The notes beneath the pieces were generated by a model that was not told where the DNA came from, did not search any database, and saw only the letters and a list, made by a program, of their open reading frames with translations. This document shows positions 56,301 to 64,000 of a DNA stretch of 64,000 bases, piece after piece. The translations under genes were made by a program, and so were the position numbers. Each line of letters opens with the position of its first letter. Within the stretch, counting starts at the first letter, position 1. Source of the stretch: Liolophura sinensis (lineage: Eukaryota; Mollusca; Polyplacophora; Chitonida; Chitonidae); NCBI RefSeq assembly GCF_032854445.1, contig NC_088300.1:7070001-7134000 (forward strand), read 5' to 3'.

Positions 56301-57283
56301 AATTAAAATGTTAACTGATTCATTTTCCAACGTCTTGACACCATAGATACGCTTTGTAGAGGCTACCCACAAGGAAACTGACAGTCAAGAATGAAAGATT
56401 GTGTGCACATATGCTTCTTCAATATACTCTAAAACAGCTGTGAAACTTCTGTCTACATCCATGGCTACACTTACTGGTGTCAAGAAAACTTTTCCATCTT
56501 TGACTTCAAGCAAGCCATGCTTTCTGGAAACTCTTTTATCAGCCACCTGTTTAACCACAAGATCACACATTTCATGTACAGTTTATTCCGCATAAAAAAC
56601 AAGTTGAAAACCTGCCTTGTTTGACACCTTGAATCAAGATTCAATACCTTTTGACAAAAGTAAGATTTCGTTTAGGGTTTCTATAAGCTCTCCTTAAAGG
56701 CCATTTTTAAATCATATTGGGATGTTTTCATGAAATGACCAAATTTTTGTTTTTGTCAATCTATTCTTTAGCTCTCAGTTGGTTTGCACACTAGCACAGA
56801 TAAATGACCCAGGAGCCTCTCACCACTCCTATCACTGTGAGTTCAAGTCCAGATCATGCTGGCTTCTTCCCCGTATGTGGGAAGGTCTGCCAGCTACCTG
56901 CAGATGGTGGTGGGTTTCCCCCGGGCTCTGCTCGGCTTCCCCCCACCATAATACTGGCCGCCATCGTATGATAGAAATATTCTTGAGTACGACGTTAAAC
57001 ACCAATCAAATAAATAAATACACAAATTCCTTAACTTTTTCAAGCATTAAATTTTATCAGGTGAAGTACATCTGTGCGTTACATTTGTAAATATATTACA
57101 GTAGCAAAAGTTGATGGCTTAGAAAATCTTGTTAGGTACATGTACATGGTTGTCCTCATTAACTCTCTGCTCTACCTGAAGGAATGGTCCTCTGCCAATG
57201 ATGGTCTCACCCCCAGGAACCACAATGTTCTTTCCGCCTGCCCCCTGGCCCACAGGCTTCAGCTCTATCCCAGAATGACTCAT
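47076..57283 (-). CDS. APLF: APLF (aprataxin and PNK-like factor), twelve coding exons, exon 3 damaged
   Basis: Coding exons in transcript order: 57176-57283, 56475-56546, 56108-56282, 55457-55540, 54462-54532, 53743-53875, 52831-53379, 52253-52404, 51290-51501, 50214-50354, 48263-48330, 47076-47308. They total 1998 bases (665 codons plus stop). APLF is a nuclear scaffold in non-homologous end joining: its FHA domain binds phosphorylated XRCC1/XRCC4, a short motif binds Ku80, two PBZ fingers bind poly(ADP-ribose), and acidic segments bind histones. All are visible: FHA halves (residues 1-118), KKRTLPNWMVEAA (Ku-binding, about 188-200), PBZ1 (C511, C517, H524, H530), PBZ2 (C558, C564, H571, H577) and a C-terminal NDSF plus DLVKEAKGFLK. 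The central Ser/Glu/Lys linker is longer than in the human protein (511 residues overall). Exon 3 does not read through (see its entry). Confidence 0.93.
47690..48252. repeat. 15-bp minisatellite filling APLF intron 11
   Basis: About 37 copies of GTAAACCCAGTGGAG and variants (GTAAACACAGTGGAT, ATAAACACTGTG). It begins only about 10 bp from the splice donor of exon 11. Every unit carries GTAAAC followed by A or C; GTAAACA is the forkhead-factor core. Long frames on both strands are a result of the 5-codon period. Confidence 0.95.
48263..48330 (-). CDS. APLF: APLF coding exon 11: second half of PBZ2
   Basis: Residues 567-588, KNPEHLKKFKHTKRPKKNNG KK. H571 and H577 complete the C-x5-C-x6-H-x5-H zinc site begun in exon 10. 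It lacks the HPGD end of PBZ1, as in the human second finger. Acceptor TTTGTAG, donor AAAAAAG|GTGAAG. Confidence 0.92.
48495..48605 (+). mobile_element. SINE family A fragment in APLF intron 10
   Basis: GTCATGGGTTTCCCCCAGGG, CGGTTTCCAGCCACCATGAT, CATAAGTAAAATATTCTTCA match the 3' half, diverged. Confidence 0.72.
49489..49753 (-). mobile_element. complete SINE family A in APLF intron 10 with target-site duplication
   Basis: Reverse-complement full-length copy from the (ATTT)n tail at the left to the tRNA-like head with GCGCTAGCGCGCTAACCAAC and CTGAGCCAC at the right. A 15-bp target duplication TGCATCAGCCAGTAT flanks it (49474-49488, 49754-49768). It lies in the same orientation as APLF. Confidence 0.95.
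50214..50354 (-). CDS. APLF: APLF coding exon 10: second half of PBZ1 and first half of PBZ2
   Basis: Residues 520-565: KNPAHFQDVAHPGDDSYDEG finishes PBZ1, an acidic spacer follows, and CEFGTGCY starts PBZ2. Both edges are phase 2 (141 bases, symmetric), so skipping it keeps the frame and fuses the two half-fingers into one. The donor GTCTGAGG is weaker than those of the other exons. Confidence 0.93.
50807..51125. mobile_element. MITE-like element with 29-bp terminal inverted repeats
   Basis: Left end TTACTTATGGATAACAATTC CTGGATTTA (50807-50835); right end 51097-51125 is its perfect reverse complement. Length 319 bp, no coding capacity. The interior near the right end has ACATCGAAACGTCACC. 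It sits in APLF intron 9, directly beside the 48-bp repeats. Confidence 0.9.
51165..51316 (-). repeat. 48-bp tandem repeat copying half a PBZ finger and its splice donor
   Basis: The end of exon 9 (GCCCATTCGGCAAGAAATGT TACAG plus GTAAGGATAGAAAC) is followed in the intron by three more diverged copies. GGGCAT-equivalent positions end at 51316, 51268, 51220 and 51173 (spacing 48, 48, 47). Copies 2 and 3 still contain a TACAG|GTATGG and TACAG|GTGAGG donor; copy 4 is decayed. Confidence 0.9.
51290..51501 (-). CDS. APLF: APLF coding exon 9: basic/acidic linker and first half of PBZ1
   Basis: Residues 449-518. It starts TKRGRGRPQPSRR, an AT-hook-like GRGRP, then a run of seven glutamates, and ends KPCPFGKKCY with the arginine codon split (phase 2). 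Acceptor TGTGTGTTTTGTAG, donor TACAG|GTAAGG. Confidence 0.92.
51600..51800. mobile_element. old, unclassified interspersed repeat
   Basis: TAACGCCAAGAATCTTTTTCTTATATG resembles a worn family A tail on the minus strand, followed by sequence similar to 21860-21970 (GTGGTCTTCCATGAACTTTG). Weak case. Confidence 0.3.
52253..52404 (-). CDS. APLF: APLF coding exon 8: acidic segment with aromatic anchors
   Basis: Residues 399-448. DDFVVDEFSDESEEA and DSDFVAEEDDSGSDWAAD: Phe and Trp set among Asp/Glu. In human APLF a comparable acidic, aromatic-anchored region that holds histones lies after the PBZ fingers; here one lies before them. Acceptor GTGTTGTAG, donor GCATCT|GTGAGT. Confidence 0.9.
52831..53379 (-). 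CDS. APLF: APLF coding exon 7: long Ser/Glu/Lys/Arg linker with internal repeats
   Basis: Residues 216-397, predicted disordered. A unit of about 25-30 residues repeats at least four times: an acidic cluster (SEEEY, SEEEF, DEEYS), then KPRA or similar, then a basic RSPS segment (RRQRSPSSE, KRNRSPSED). Many S-D/E sites suit casein kinase 2. Acceptor GTTGTTAACTAG, donor TATG|GTAGGT. Confidence 0.9.
53743..53875 (-). CDS. APLF: APLF coding exon 6: Ku-binding motif
   Basis: Residues 171-214: STPSPEKKRTLPNWMVEAAN. RTLPNWM matches the APLF-type Ku-binding motif (R-x-L-P-x-W-M), which docks on the Ku80 von Willebrand domain. A lysine run (TPKKKKT) at the exon end may be a nuclear signal. Acceptor TTTTCTGACAG, donor AGACAG|GTGAAT. 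Confidence 0.94.
54255..54365 (+). mobile_element. SINE family A 3' half in APLF intron 5
   Basis: TTTCCTCCCTTCATAATGCT, GAAGTAAAATATTCTTGAGT, ACACCAATGAAATAAATAAA. Confidence 0.82.
54462..54532 (-). CDS. APLF: APLF coding exon 5: disordered linker
   Basis: Residues 148-170, PEEKSSTLDQPKQPKQSKPS NSK. No domain. Support is from phase continuity, acceptor TGTGTAGCAG and donor TCTAAG|GTTAGT. Confidence 0.82.
55108..55382 (+). mobile_element. complete SINE family A in APLF intron 4
   Basis: Full length: A box TGGCTCAGTTGG, B box GAGTTCAAGTCC, body TGGCCGCCGTCGTATAAGTG, (AAAT)n tail. A short likely target duplication TTCTTGA flanks it. Opposite in orientation to APLF. Confidence 0.92.
55457..55540 (-). 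CDS. APLF: APLF coding exon 4: disordered linker
   Basis: Residues 120-146, RRQKPKEESNTKDVKADEKD KPPAKSA, highly charged. It begins with two bases of a split codon, so exon 3 must end with one spare base. Only this frame is open. Confidence 0.82.
55541..56107 (-). other. APLF intron 3
   Basis: Searched for a second, intact copy of the FHA exon; none seen. No repeat recognised. Confidence 0.6.
56108..56282 (-). pseudogene. APLF: APLF coding exon 3: second half of FHA domain, reading frame broken
   Basis: The FHA strands are recognisable in two frames. NPCFFRNSGSSDQVTLQ and ENGDHFGLLPDSLV (about 56272-56160) lie in a frame one base off from that entered from exon 2; the entry frame instead hits TGA at about 56238-56240. 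FEVVIVGPAKQMEM (56158-56117) returns to the entry frame but meets TGA one codon before the donor. One extra A in the AAA near 56271 and one missing T (or two extra bases) near 56158 would explain the shifts, and they cancel: 175 bases is the length the neighbouring exons require. Both sites are in homopolymers, so sequencing error is possible; the TGA needs a base change as well. Splice sites (TTTTTTTCTTCAG, GAG|GTACCA) look sound. Confidence 0.75.
56475..56546 (-). CDS. APLF: APLF coding exon 2: FHA core
   Basis: Residues 37-60, VADKRVSRKHGLLEVKDGKV FLTP. S-R-K-H is the conserved FHA phosphothreonine-binding loop. Acceptor GTTAAACAG, donor ACACCA|GTAAGT, phase 0 at both ends. Confidence 0.93.
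56768..57025 (+). mobile_element. SINE family A in APLF intron 1
   Basis: Nearly full length but with a worn head (CTCTCAGTTGGTTTGCACAC); GAGTTCAAGTCCAGATCATG, GGGTTTCCCCCGGGCTCTGC, AGTACGACGTTAAACACC, (AAAT)n. Confidence 0.88.
57176..57283 (-). CDS. APLF: APLF coding exon 1: start codon and first FHA strands
   Basis: Residues 1-36. It starts MSHSGIELKPVGQG; GGETIIGRGPFLQ at its end contains the Gly-Arg of the FHA ligand site. An acceptor (CTTCATGCATAG) lies about 30 bases upstream of the ATG, so a 5' non-coding exon is expected. Donor CTTCAG|GTAGAG, phase 0. Confidence 0.92.
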
Positions 57284-57414
57284 TGTGTCAAACCACTAAA
57301 CACAGCTATGCATGAAGACAAAAAACAACATTCATCTATGTTTTCCTTCAACTGTTACGAACATAAACCATAACAATGTATATCTTTAGGTCATTCTTTA
57401 GTGGTGACATTATC

Positions 57415-57546
57415 AGTTGCCAGGTCTGCCAGCAACCTGTGGATGGTTGTGGGTTTCCCCCGGGCCATGCCCGGTTTCCTCCCTCCATAATGCTGGCCAC
57501 CATCATATAAATGAAATATTCTTGAGTACAGCGTACAACACCAATC

Positions 57547-57572
<26 letters not shown>
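57415..57572 (+). mobile_element. SINE family A 3' half
   Basis: GTCTGCCAGCAACCTGTGG, GTTTCCCCCGGGCCATGCCC, ATGAAATATTCTTGAGTACA and an (AAAT)n tail. The head is missing. Confidence 0.85.
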
Positions 57573-57577
<5 letters not shown>

Positions 57578-58593
57578 TTGCCAATCTTTATGATAACATA
57601 TTTAAATTACACAATTTTCCATTAGGCCATATAAAGAAATTTTATGGAGTTATTAGGGGCCTGCATGCCCGAAAGTCCATGCCTGAACAACACAAAGACA
57701 TCATTGTAATTTCATCAAGGGCTGCAAACTGTCAACTTGTCAGTGTCATTTCCATATGTTCCCATTTCAGCCTGAAAATCCAGTCAAAGGATGGCTTATA
57801 TTTACTGATACACGAAGACCACTGCCATGCTTGGCCCGGATGACGTGCACCCAATTATGACATTGTATCTGTGTTCAGCTATCCCATCAGCATATGCAAT
57901 ACTTAATTTCCACATCCCCCTAATACATGGCCTATCCGCAAGATAAGACATTTATGCACCTTTTGCAACCATTGACACTCGCCATTATTCAATATTTTCT
58001 CCAAAAATCTCAGTCAAATACAAAAATAAAGTTTGTTCACTGCATGATGTTGTTTTGAAAGCTAACTGTTGAGTGAAGTAGAAGTATGAAGGGCAAGATG
58101 GTTTTAAAATGATAAGAAATTGAGCCTGTGAAAGCAAGGGTTTTTTTCCACCACCCGAACGTCAACCATATATGAGCATGCGCTGCGAGCAAAAACAATA
58201 GCTACATGTGTTTAATGAAGATTGTCTGACATTTGGGAGTAGGGCACAAAAGCAAGATATTATGAAATTACCACTAGTATAAGCCATGGAATTGGATAAA
58301 AATTTTCCAGAAGACCATGAAGCCATCTGTGAATGTAATTCACTTGACTTCCGCAGAATAAGTCGGCGGATGGCTCTGTTCCCATATACATATATACTAA
58401 GAATAGCTTCTCAACTGTGAACTAGACCTTACCTAACATTAAAAGTTCACAGCCAAGTTCTTGGCTACACCCACTTCAAATCTCATCATGCTGCAAATTA
58501 ACAGTAACTGACTAATCCAAACTCGTTTCTTCGGAATATTTTGGCTACAATTCCACACAATCACAAAAGACAGTTCGATCATGAAACACTTAC

Positions 58594-58790
58594 ACCTATG
58601 CACTGATCACTCCCACGATTTGGTAAGCCCGGGCATCCAACACAGCGTTGTTGTTGGTCCAAGCTCAACCAGCTCGTTGCAGTTTTTGATGTCTCCTCAA
58701 GACCACCAAACCGCTATCGCTGTTGAAAGATGGGTCAGATTTACACGATCCTCGGCCCGGATGTATGCACTCTCACTTTAAGCCTAGTTA
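58594..58790 (-). promoter_or_regulatory. APLF: putative APLF first non-coding exon and promoter
   Basis: A CG-richer segment with a minus-strand donor (GCATAGGT|GTAAGTGTTT) ending at 58594. It fits as the 5' exon joined to the acceptor ahead of the APLF ATG. On the other strand, CGATTTG|GTAAGCCC at 58621 is a possible opposed donor, which could serve TECPR2. Inference only. Confidence 0.35.
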
Positions 58791-60881
58791 ACAGCGCACG
58801 TTAAAGGCACCGAAAACTCGGCTATCTGGAAAATAATGAATTCTCCAAAATGCACAAATTCGTGATAAGAACAAAATAATAAACATGAACCCATGCTATG
58901 AAAGTTGTTTAGTGCTCATTATCTTTTTTTACCCTTATAGATTGGAGAAGGCGTGGAGGGGAGATAATACTTGCATAATTTCAGTGCTGAAGAGGGGCGC
59001 AGAATCGGTTAACTAATGGTTAATTCTGCTATCCTGGCTCTGGATCAGAGCCGTAAAAGAAACAAAAATTATTATGCATTTTGCCTATAAATCGATGTGT
59101 AGTTGAGTATGAATTCTCCGGACATCAGTGATAAATACCGGTATTTCAGACTCCAATCAACCACCTCCCCGTTTCCTCAATTCTCGGCCCACACTCTCCG
59201 ACTTTGTAAGCCACTTTCGGGATTTAAATGTATAGGCCTACTGATATTTCAGATGTTCACATTATATATATATTTTAACCTCCTACTATTATTTTTGTTA
59301 AAGTTTTTGGTAAAAGTAATGAAAATTACTGCTGTGCTAGTTAGTGAAGGCTAAGATACTTCAACTAGCCAGATGTCTTCTGTGTTACCAGGGACCAAGT
59401 AGATATTCCATTATGCCATACATGAATAGGAGGCCTATAAAGGCCATATATAACGGGTAAATTTACCTTAGTACTGTGACGCACAGTATTGATCTATTTG
59501 TTACTGTGATTTAACAAAATGGCTAAATTATTGGTTATCCGCCCCTTATTGTTCACATCTTCAGTACATGTAGATATCATTGTTTTCAATACCGGTACGT
59601 GCATTTAGAAGCTAAATGTTTTCGTTTTCCCAACTCATCAATTTACGTCAGCTGGCCCACATTAACAAATCATGAGTTTATAAGTTCACGGCAAATAATG
59701 ATGTTAATTTTATAAAACTCCACAGAAACAGGAGGATTGGCATGTGTGAACCTGTCAGACATGTATAATAGCCGATGCGTGTCACAATTAAAGTCTGTAA
59801 CCTATAGGCTAAACCTACTATCTGTATAAATTATATACATACTGTGTGTTATTCAGCAGACGTTTCGATGTCAACTCAAAGGAGTGGTAAAGCAACAAAT
59901 TAAATCTGACTATTTGAGGAAGAGTCTCCTCCAAAGACACCCATATATGCTGCACAAGACATCCGTCCACCAGTTTGTTCCAAAGTTATTCATTCGTTGA
60001 AAGTTATTGTAGTTATTAGAATGCCAAGTCATGCCAGTGAAGAAGTCACTGAATATCATACTTTCATTTGAAAACATTTGTGTTATGTTACAATCTGTTT
60101 GTTGTTTGTAATTGGAGAGGAAAATCTTTTTGAAGGAACCAAAGACTTTTTAACAAGTGCGAAAAAGACAATATGACTCTGTCGAAGAAATTTTGTTATT
60201 GAAAGCATACTATGGTGCTTGATGAAGGTGGAAACTCTTAAAATTAAACATTGCTGAGTTGTGTTATTTTTTAAAACTCATTTTAAGTCCCTATTCCCCT
60301 CTTCCATAGGGTCAATGGAAGTATGAACAATAAAATTACCATTGTCCCTATTCACCCCAAAATATGGGGTGGATAGGGACACACATTTTTAAAAAAAATG
60401 TATATACTTTGTTTGAATTTCTTTTTTATTTCTTCAACAATATGTTACAGGTAAACATGTTGTTTACAAAATGTGACAATCACATCCTCTCAAATGCAGA
60501 AAATAAAAGACTCACACTAAAATAATGGACGAAAGTGTCCCTATTCACCCCAGTGTACGGTACTATATATCCACTGATACATTATCTTATTCCCAAAGCG
60601 TTGTAGTGAAAGAATACCCTAGCTCCGTCCACTCCACAAATGTTATATTCAGTGGGAAAACAACAGAAAACTATTTCCAAAACTATACTTTAATTTATTA
60701 TTATTATGCTACTGTCAGATATAGATATTTTTTTGTCTGAAAATAATGAAGTTTAATATGTTTGGATTCTAAGGTGTGTTTTTTAGAGGAATTTAGATGT
60801 CATATATTATAGCGGCAGAAACTGTTGTCTTTTTATCAGGTACTACATTTCCTGATGGAATGGCTCTCTTTTTTGTATGCT
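58791..60881. other. intergenic stretch
   Basis: No exon recognised. It includes a 39-bp hairpin at 60343-60381 (TGTCCCTATTCACCCCA, loop AAATA, nearly exact complement) with a further direct copy at 60536-60552. Confidence 0.4.
60343..60381. repeat. 17-bp-stem inverted repeat
   Basis: TGTCCCTATTCACCCCA, AAATA, TGGGGTGGATAGGGACA: one G-T style mismatch in the stem. Confidence 0.85.
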
Positions 60882-61152
60882 CGGCGTTTAAAGTCGTACT
60901 TAGCAATTTTTCAGTCATATGGCAACGAGGTTTAGGCGATTATGTGTGTTTTCATGTATTGTGTCTTCTAGTGTCTTCGAGTCCATGTCGCCAAAGTACT
61001 GCCACCACTGAAGTATCATGCCGAGGGCACCAGTTAGGACGCCCCATCCAGTCACACTATACTGACACCTGGGCAACCAGTCCAGCGAGTGAGGCAAGAG
61101 CAAATACCGTTTTTGAAGTCTTTGGTATGACCCGACCAGGGATTGATCTGTT
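60882..61152 (-). mobile_element. SINE family B, diverged, minus strand
   Basis: Read on the minus strand it has GGTCATACCAAAGAC, CTGGACTGGTTGCCCAGGTG, then AATTGCTAAGTACGACTTTA AACGCCGAG, matching the body and tail of the copy at 20024. The plus-strand open frame of 156 codons here (60797-61267) is therefore SINE-derived. The right flank is a T-rich run (61151-61190). Confidence 0.75.
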
Positions 61153-61269
61153 TTTTTTTTTTTGTTTTTTTTTTGTTTTGTTTTTTTGTGCAGGAGTAGA
61201 CATTATGCTGGTAGGTCTAAACATGAACACAATTTCAACCAAAGATAAACATAAATGCACAATATAGTC

Positions 61270-62780
61270 CAAAAAACCACTAAAGAATGAATAAATAAAT
61301 AAATAGTCTATAAAAACCCACTACAGAATAAATAAGTAAATAAAATAAAGATAGAAGGATAATATAGTTTTGAGTGGTCTTTCTCATGACACTTGCCTGT
61401 AATTTGAGTATTTTTTCACTTTGCTTTTGCTTAAATTAATTAGCCTAGTTTATTTTCTTCTCTGAGCGTTCTTGTCCTAAATTTATTAGGCCCAGTTAAA
61501 CCGGAACTTAGGCCTATATCAGAATGTTGAAGTTTAATTCCAACTGAAAAATTTGATGGATTCTAATACTTGCCAAACAATTCTAAGTTTAAATTTCTTT
61601 TTACGTTCACTTCAGAAGTACTTTTACACACAGATTCTTTTTCAGGATTTGTAGTTTGAAACAGAACACGAGATTTTTATATTGAAGTCCGTTTTCAGTT
61701 CTTTTTGATGCAACCCATGATGAGAATGAAAACCTATAACTACTTCCGCCAAGTGATGATGACAGGCAAGAGCAGACAGCTTTTTCCTGGAATATTTTGT
61801 GGTATGTTTGCGCAGTTGTGTTAACAACAGTAGACCAAGCAAACTGAAGTTATGCTAGATGTGTTAACTCCATAAAGATAGCGCGACACATACATTTGCA
61901 GGACAGAAGAGTCAGTGTCATAGCTAGGTAGGCGTTACATTTTCGTTTTCCAAGTTTTATGATCTGTAGTCGGAACTTCGAGTTGGTCTCTGGCTCATTG
62001 GCTGTCAACAAGAGAACAACAGCCGTTGTTGCGGGTAGAGAATTGTTTTTCAGCCTGTAAATTTCCTAACCCCAAAAATGTGTTTCACGATGCTTTATTG
62101 ACACGTGTTGTTCTAAAACTGATTCAGAAGGTAGACAGATACCAAGATGGTCTGACTTGCTCGCATTCTCACTTTGAATGTTGAATTTAGGACAGATTAT
62201 GATTTTGGCAGCCATAAACTTAAATTGGGAGGTGTAGTTTAGGTTTCGACGTCATATCCATATACAATCTATTATTAGATGAACAAGGAAGTTCAGTGAA
62301 CCTAGCATATATGCTTAATTATCATCAACATAGTTAAAAAGAAAGTAGTGGGAAATAAATTTAGGATACAAAAGGCAGTCTTTAATGATTTGGAGGTAAG
62401 GGACGAACACTTAACATGTCATGTATTTAACCCAGTGTTAATGTGATATAAAATTATACAGGAGTATAGGTCAATCTTTTACAACTAACTGTAGCAACAA
62501 AGTCTCTGTTAATAACCTGTGGAAAAAGAGGATTCTGGAGGATGCACAGAACCATAGGAGAGGATGCTGCGTGATGCGTAGATATAATCACCTAAGGTCT
62601 TGTGGTACACTAACTCTCACCCATAGAAATGTGGTTGAGTGGGTATACATGTATGCCTACATGTAAAGTATACATTGACATGCAAGTAAAGTAATTATTT
62701 TTTCAGTGCAGACTTTGTGACTGATCCATATGTTGTTCTGTCAAACTACCAATACATTTGTAAGATTGTCAGTGAAAGGT
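61270..62780. other. intergenic stretch upstream of TECPR2
   Basis: No exon recognised. It may include TECPR2 promoter sequence, but no clear element is visible. Confidence 0.35.
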
Positions 62781-62789
62781 ATGGTCTGC

Positions 62790-62885
62790 CATGTTTATTC
62801 CTGGAATGCCCGTTTCCTCCGCCCATGAACATGACCTATGTTAAAAGTAAGTGAACAAATCTTGAGTACGGCATTTAAACATCGA
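62790..62885 (+). mobile_element. degenerate SINE family A tail
   Basis: GCCCGTTTCCTCCGCCCATG, AAATCTTGAGTACGGCATTT AAACA; lies about 120 bp before the TECPR2 start. Confidence 0.5.
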
Positions 62886-62988
62886 GGGAAAGAAAAATTT
62901 TATTATTGTACAATTTAATTTTTGTAGATGTTGGAGTAGCCTTGTTGTGAATTTGCCAGCATACTGTATTTTTTGAAATTGCTCAGAG

Positions 62989-63033
62989 ATGACATCAGCC
63001 AGCAGTGATGGCAGAAAGATTGGTGCCATCTGA
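62989..63033 (+). promoter_or_regulatory. overlapping upstream ORF of TECPR2
   Basis: ATG at 62989 opens a 14-codon frame (MTSASSDGRKIGAI) that overlaps the main start in another frame and stops at 63031-63033. If included in the mRNA it could lower initiation at 63008. Confidence 0.4.
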
Positions 63034-63247
63034 GACTACCACCCCAGCTTTGCTTCGTGAACATGCTCAACTTACCACTTTGTTGGGAAAGCTTCCGAAG
63101 AAGGCGCAGCGAGGATTGATGACCTATGTAGACATCACACTGACATGTGTGGATGCCAACAAGGCATTCATTGCTTTGGGGAGCAGTGTGGGTTTGGTGT
63201 TCCTATATAACAGGGCCAAAGAAACTGTGGACAGGCTCCGCTGTAAG
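63008..63247 (+). CDS. TECPR2: TECPR2 first coding exon (partial gene)
   Basis: Eighty codons from ATG 63008 to a donor at 63248 (CTGTAAG|GTAATT, phase 0). After a short N-terminus (MAERLVPSETTTPAL), the segment LTTLLGKLPKKAQRGLMTYV, VDANKAFIALGSSVGLVFLY, NRAKETVDRLRCK closely follows the start of the N-terminal WD40 propeller of TECPR2, including the L..LL...P.K.Q.G and D.N...IA.GSS.G...LY pattern. TECPR2 is a WD40/TECPR-repeat protein that binds ATG8-family proteins and supports ER exit sites and autophagy. The family member HPS5 has a related N-terminus but matches less well. An in-frame TGA at 62990 with no ATG between supports the start. The rest lies beyond the right end. Confidence 0.85.
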
Positions 63248-63439
63248 GTAATTTAGAGTGTCACTTGATGTAATTCAGGATATACAAGTAAACCAATGGA
63301 TGTGATGGAGAAAAAATTGTGTGTGTACCTGTAGCATTTGATTTATAATATTACCAGACTGTTGTAGTTGTCTGTTACCAGTGTATTAAAGGGAGAATGA
63401 TTAAAGTACATGTTAAGTTTTGCTATCTGTTCCTTCTCA

Positions 63440-63740
63440 TGTTGAACCGCTTCATAGGGCTAATGGTTAGAGAGTCTTCCTCAATTTGGGGGATTTGGAA
63501 TCAAACCCGAGTCAGGTCATACCAAAGACATTGAACACAGTACTTGTTGCAGCAAGGAAACATGACTGGTTGGTCCAGTGTCAGTATTATATTACTGATT
63601 GGGATATTATGTTTGGTGTCTCTAGCATGTGAAGGCAACCCTTTGGTGTATGCATAGAGTCACACCTAATGACTCCTCATCACTGTATGGCTGACAAATT
63701 GGTAAAGTATGAGGGGAAACCCTTTGTTGTGCCTGTATTG
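63440..63740 (+). mobile_element. diverged SINE family B in TECPR2 intron 1
   Basis: tRNA-like head GGCTAATGGTTAGAGAG with GGAATCAAACCC as B box, then GGTCATACCAAAGAC, CATGACTGGTTGGTCCAGTG TCAGTATTATATTACTG. These match family B body elements; the tail is worn. Confidence 0.72.
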
Positions 63741-64000
63741 CAATTGTCTTTAACTTAAATGCAGCGATTTGTTATGGTTAAATTTGTTATGCAAATGTGT
63801 GTATGTGAGTATATTCTATTAATTTACTGCATTGTCATAGCTAATCCTAGCAAAATATCTAACCGCCATCCTGGCTAGATTATAGACCAAAGTTTAGACA
63901 ATCATACGCCGACCCTGATCCACTCTGGCTTACTGCCATCCTGACGTGATGTTATACCCATGATTTGATCCTATGACCATGATGTATAGTGAACGGAACG

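Noticed and set aside
63008-63247. HPS5 first exon
   Set aside because: HPS5 and TECPR2 share a related N-terminus, but the GSS.G...LY region and the upstream L..LL...P.K.Q.G pattern fit TECPR2 better.

Overview
The window is animal nuclear DNA: spliced genes with GT-AG introns, long non-coding stretches, tRNA-derived SINEs ending in (AATA)n tails, TA-flanked MITEs and many minisatellites. The two SINE families look like those common in molluscs, and the nuclear receptor found here belongs to a group known from molluscs, flatworms and some crustaceans. I infer a lophotrochozoan, most likely a mollusc; the species cannot be read from the sequence.

Four protein genes are supported. (1) Minus strand, about 15.1-15.3 kb: the first coding exon of an unidentified coiled-coil protein whose remainder should lie to the left. 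(2) Plus strand, 26.5-38.0 kb: a complete nine-exon nuclear receptor (788 residues) with TWO consecutive DNA-binding domains and one ligand-binding domain (2DBD-NR). (3) Minus strand, 57.3-47.1 kb: a twelve-exon APLF gene (DNA double-strand-break end-joining factor; FHA domain, Ku-binding motif, two PBZ zinc fingers, acidic histone-binding regions). (4) Plus strand, 63.0 kb to beyond the right end: the first coding exon of TECPR2 (autophagy / early secretory pathway). Exon phases were followed by hand through (2) and (3), and both totals divide exactly by three.

Layout: 1-15 kb is a string of minisatellites (35, 86, 44, 30, 75, 59, about 21 bp) in what is probably intronic or flanking DNA of gene 1; 15.5-16.3 kb is a 36-bp array; 16.3-23 kb holds SINEs and an AT palindrome; 23.1-23.4 kb looks like a shared promoter with opposed splice donors; 26.5-40.6 kb is the receptor with its 3' UTR; 40.8-44.1 kb has an inverted-repeat element, a 30-bp array and two inverted MITEs; 47-58.8 kb is APLF with intronic SINEs and arrays; 58.8-63 kb is intergenic; then TECPR2.

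The most notable observations are: the double-DBD receptor, whose two DBDs share identical intron positions and phases, consistent with exon-pair duplication; an APLF whose FHA exon 3 carries compensating frame shifts and a stop while every other exon is clean; APLF zinc fingers that are each cut by an intron at the same codon, so that one symmetric exon sets the finger number; and a 48-bp intronic tandem repeat that multiplies half of a PBZ finger together with its splice donor. The genes do not form a pathway; they are ordinary neighbours. Most long open frames in the window are stop-free minisatellites or SINEs, not genes.
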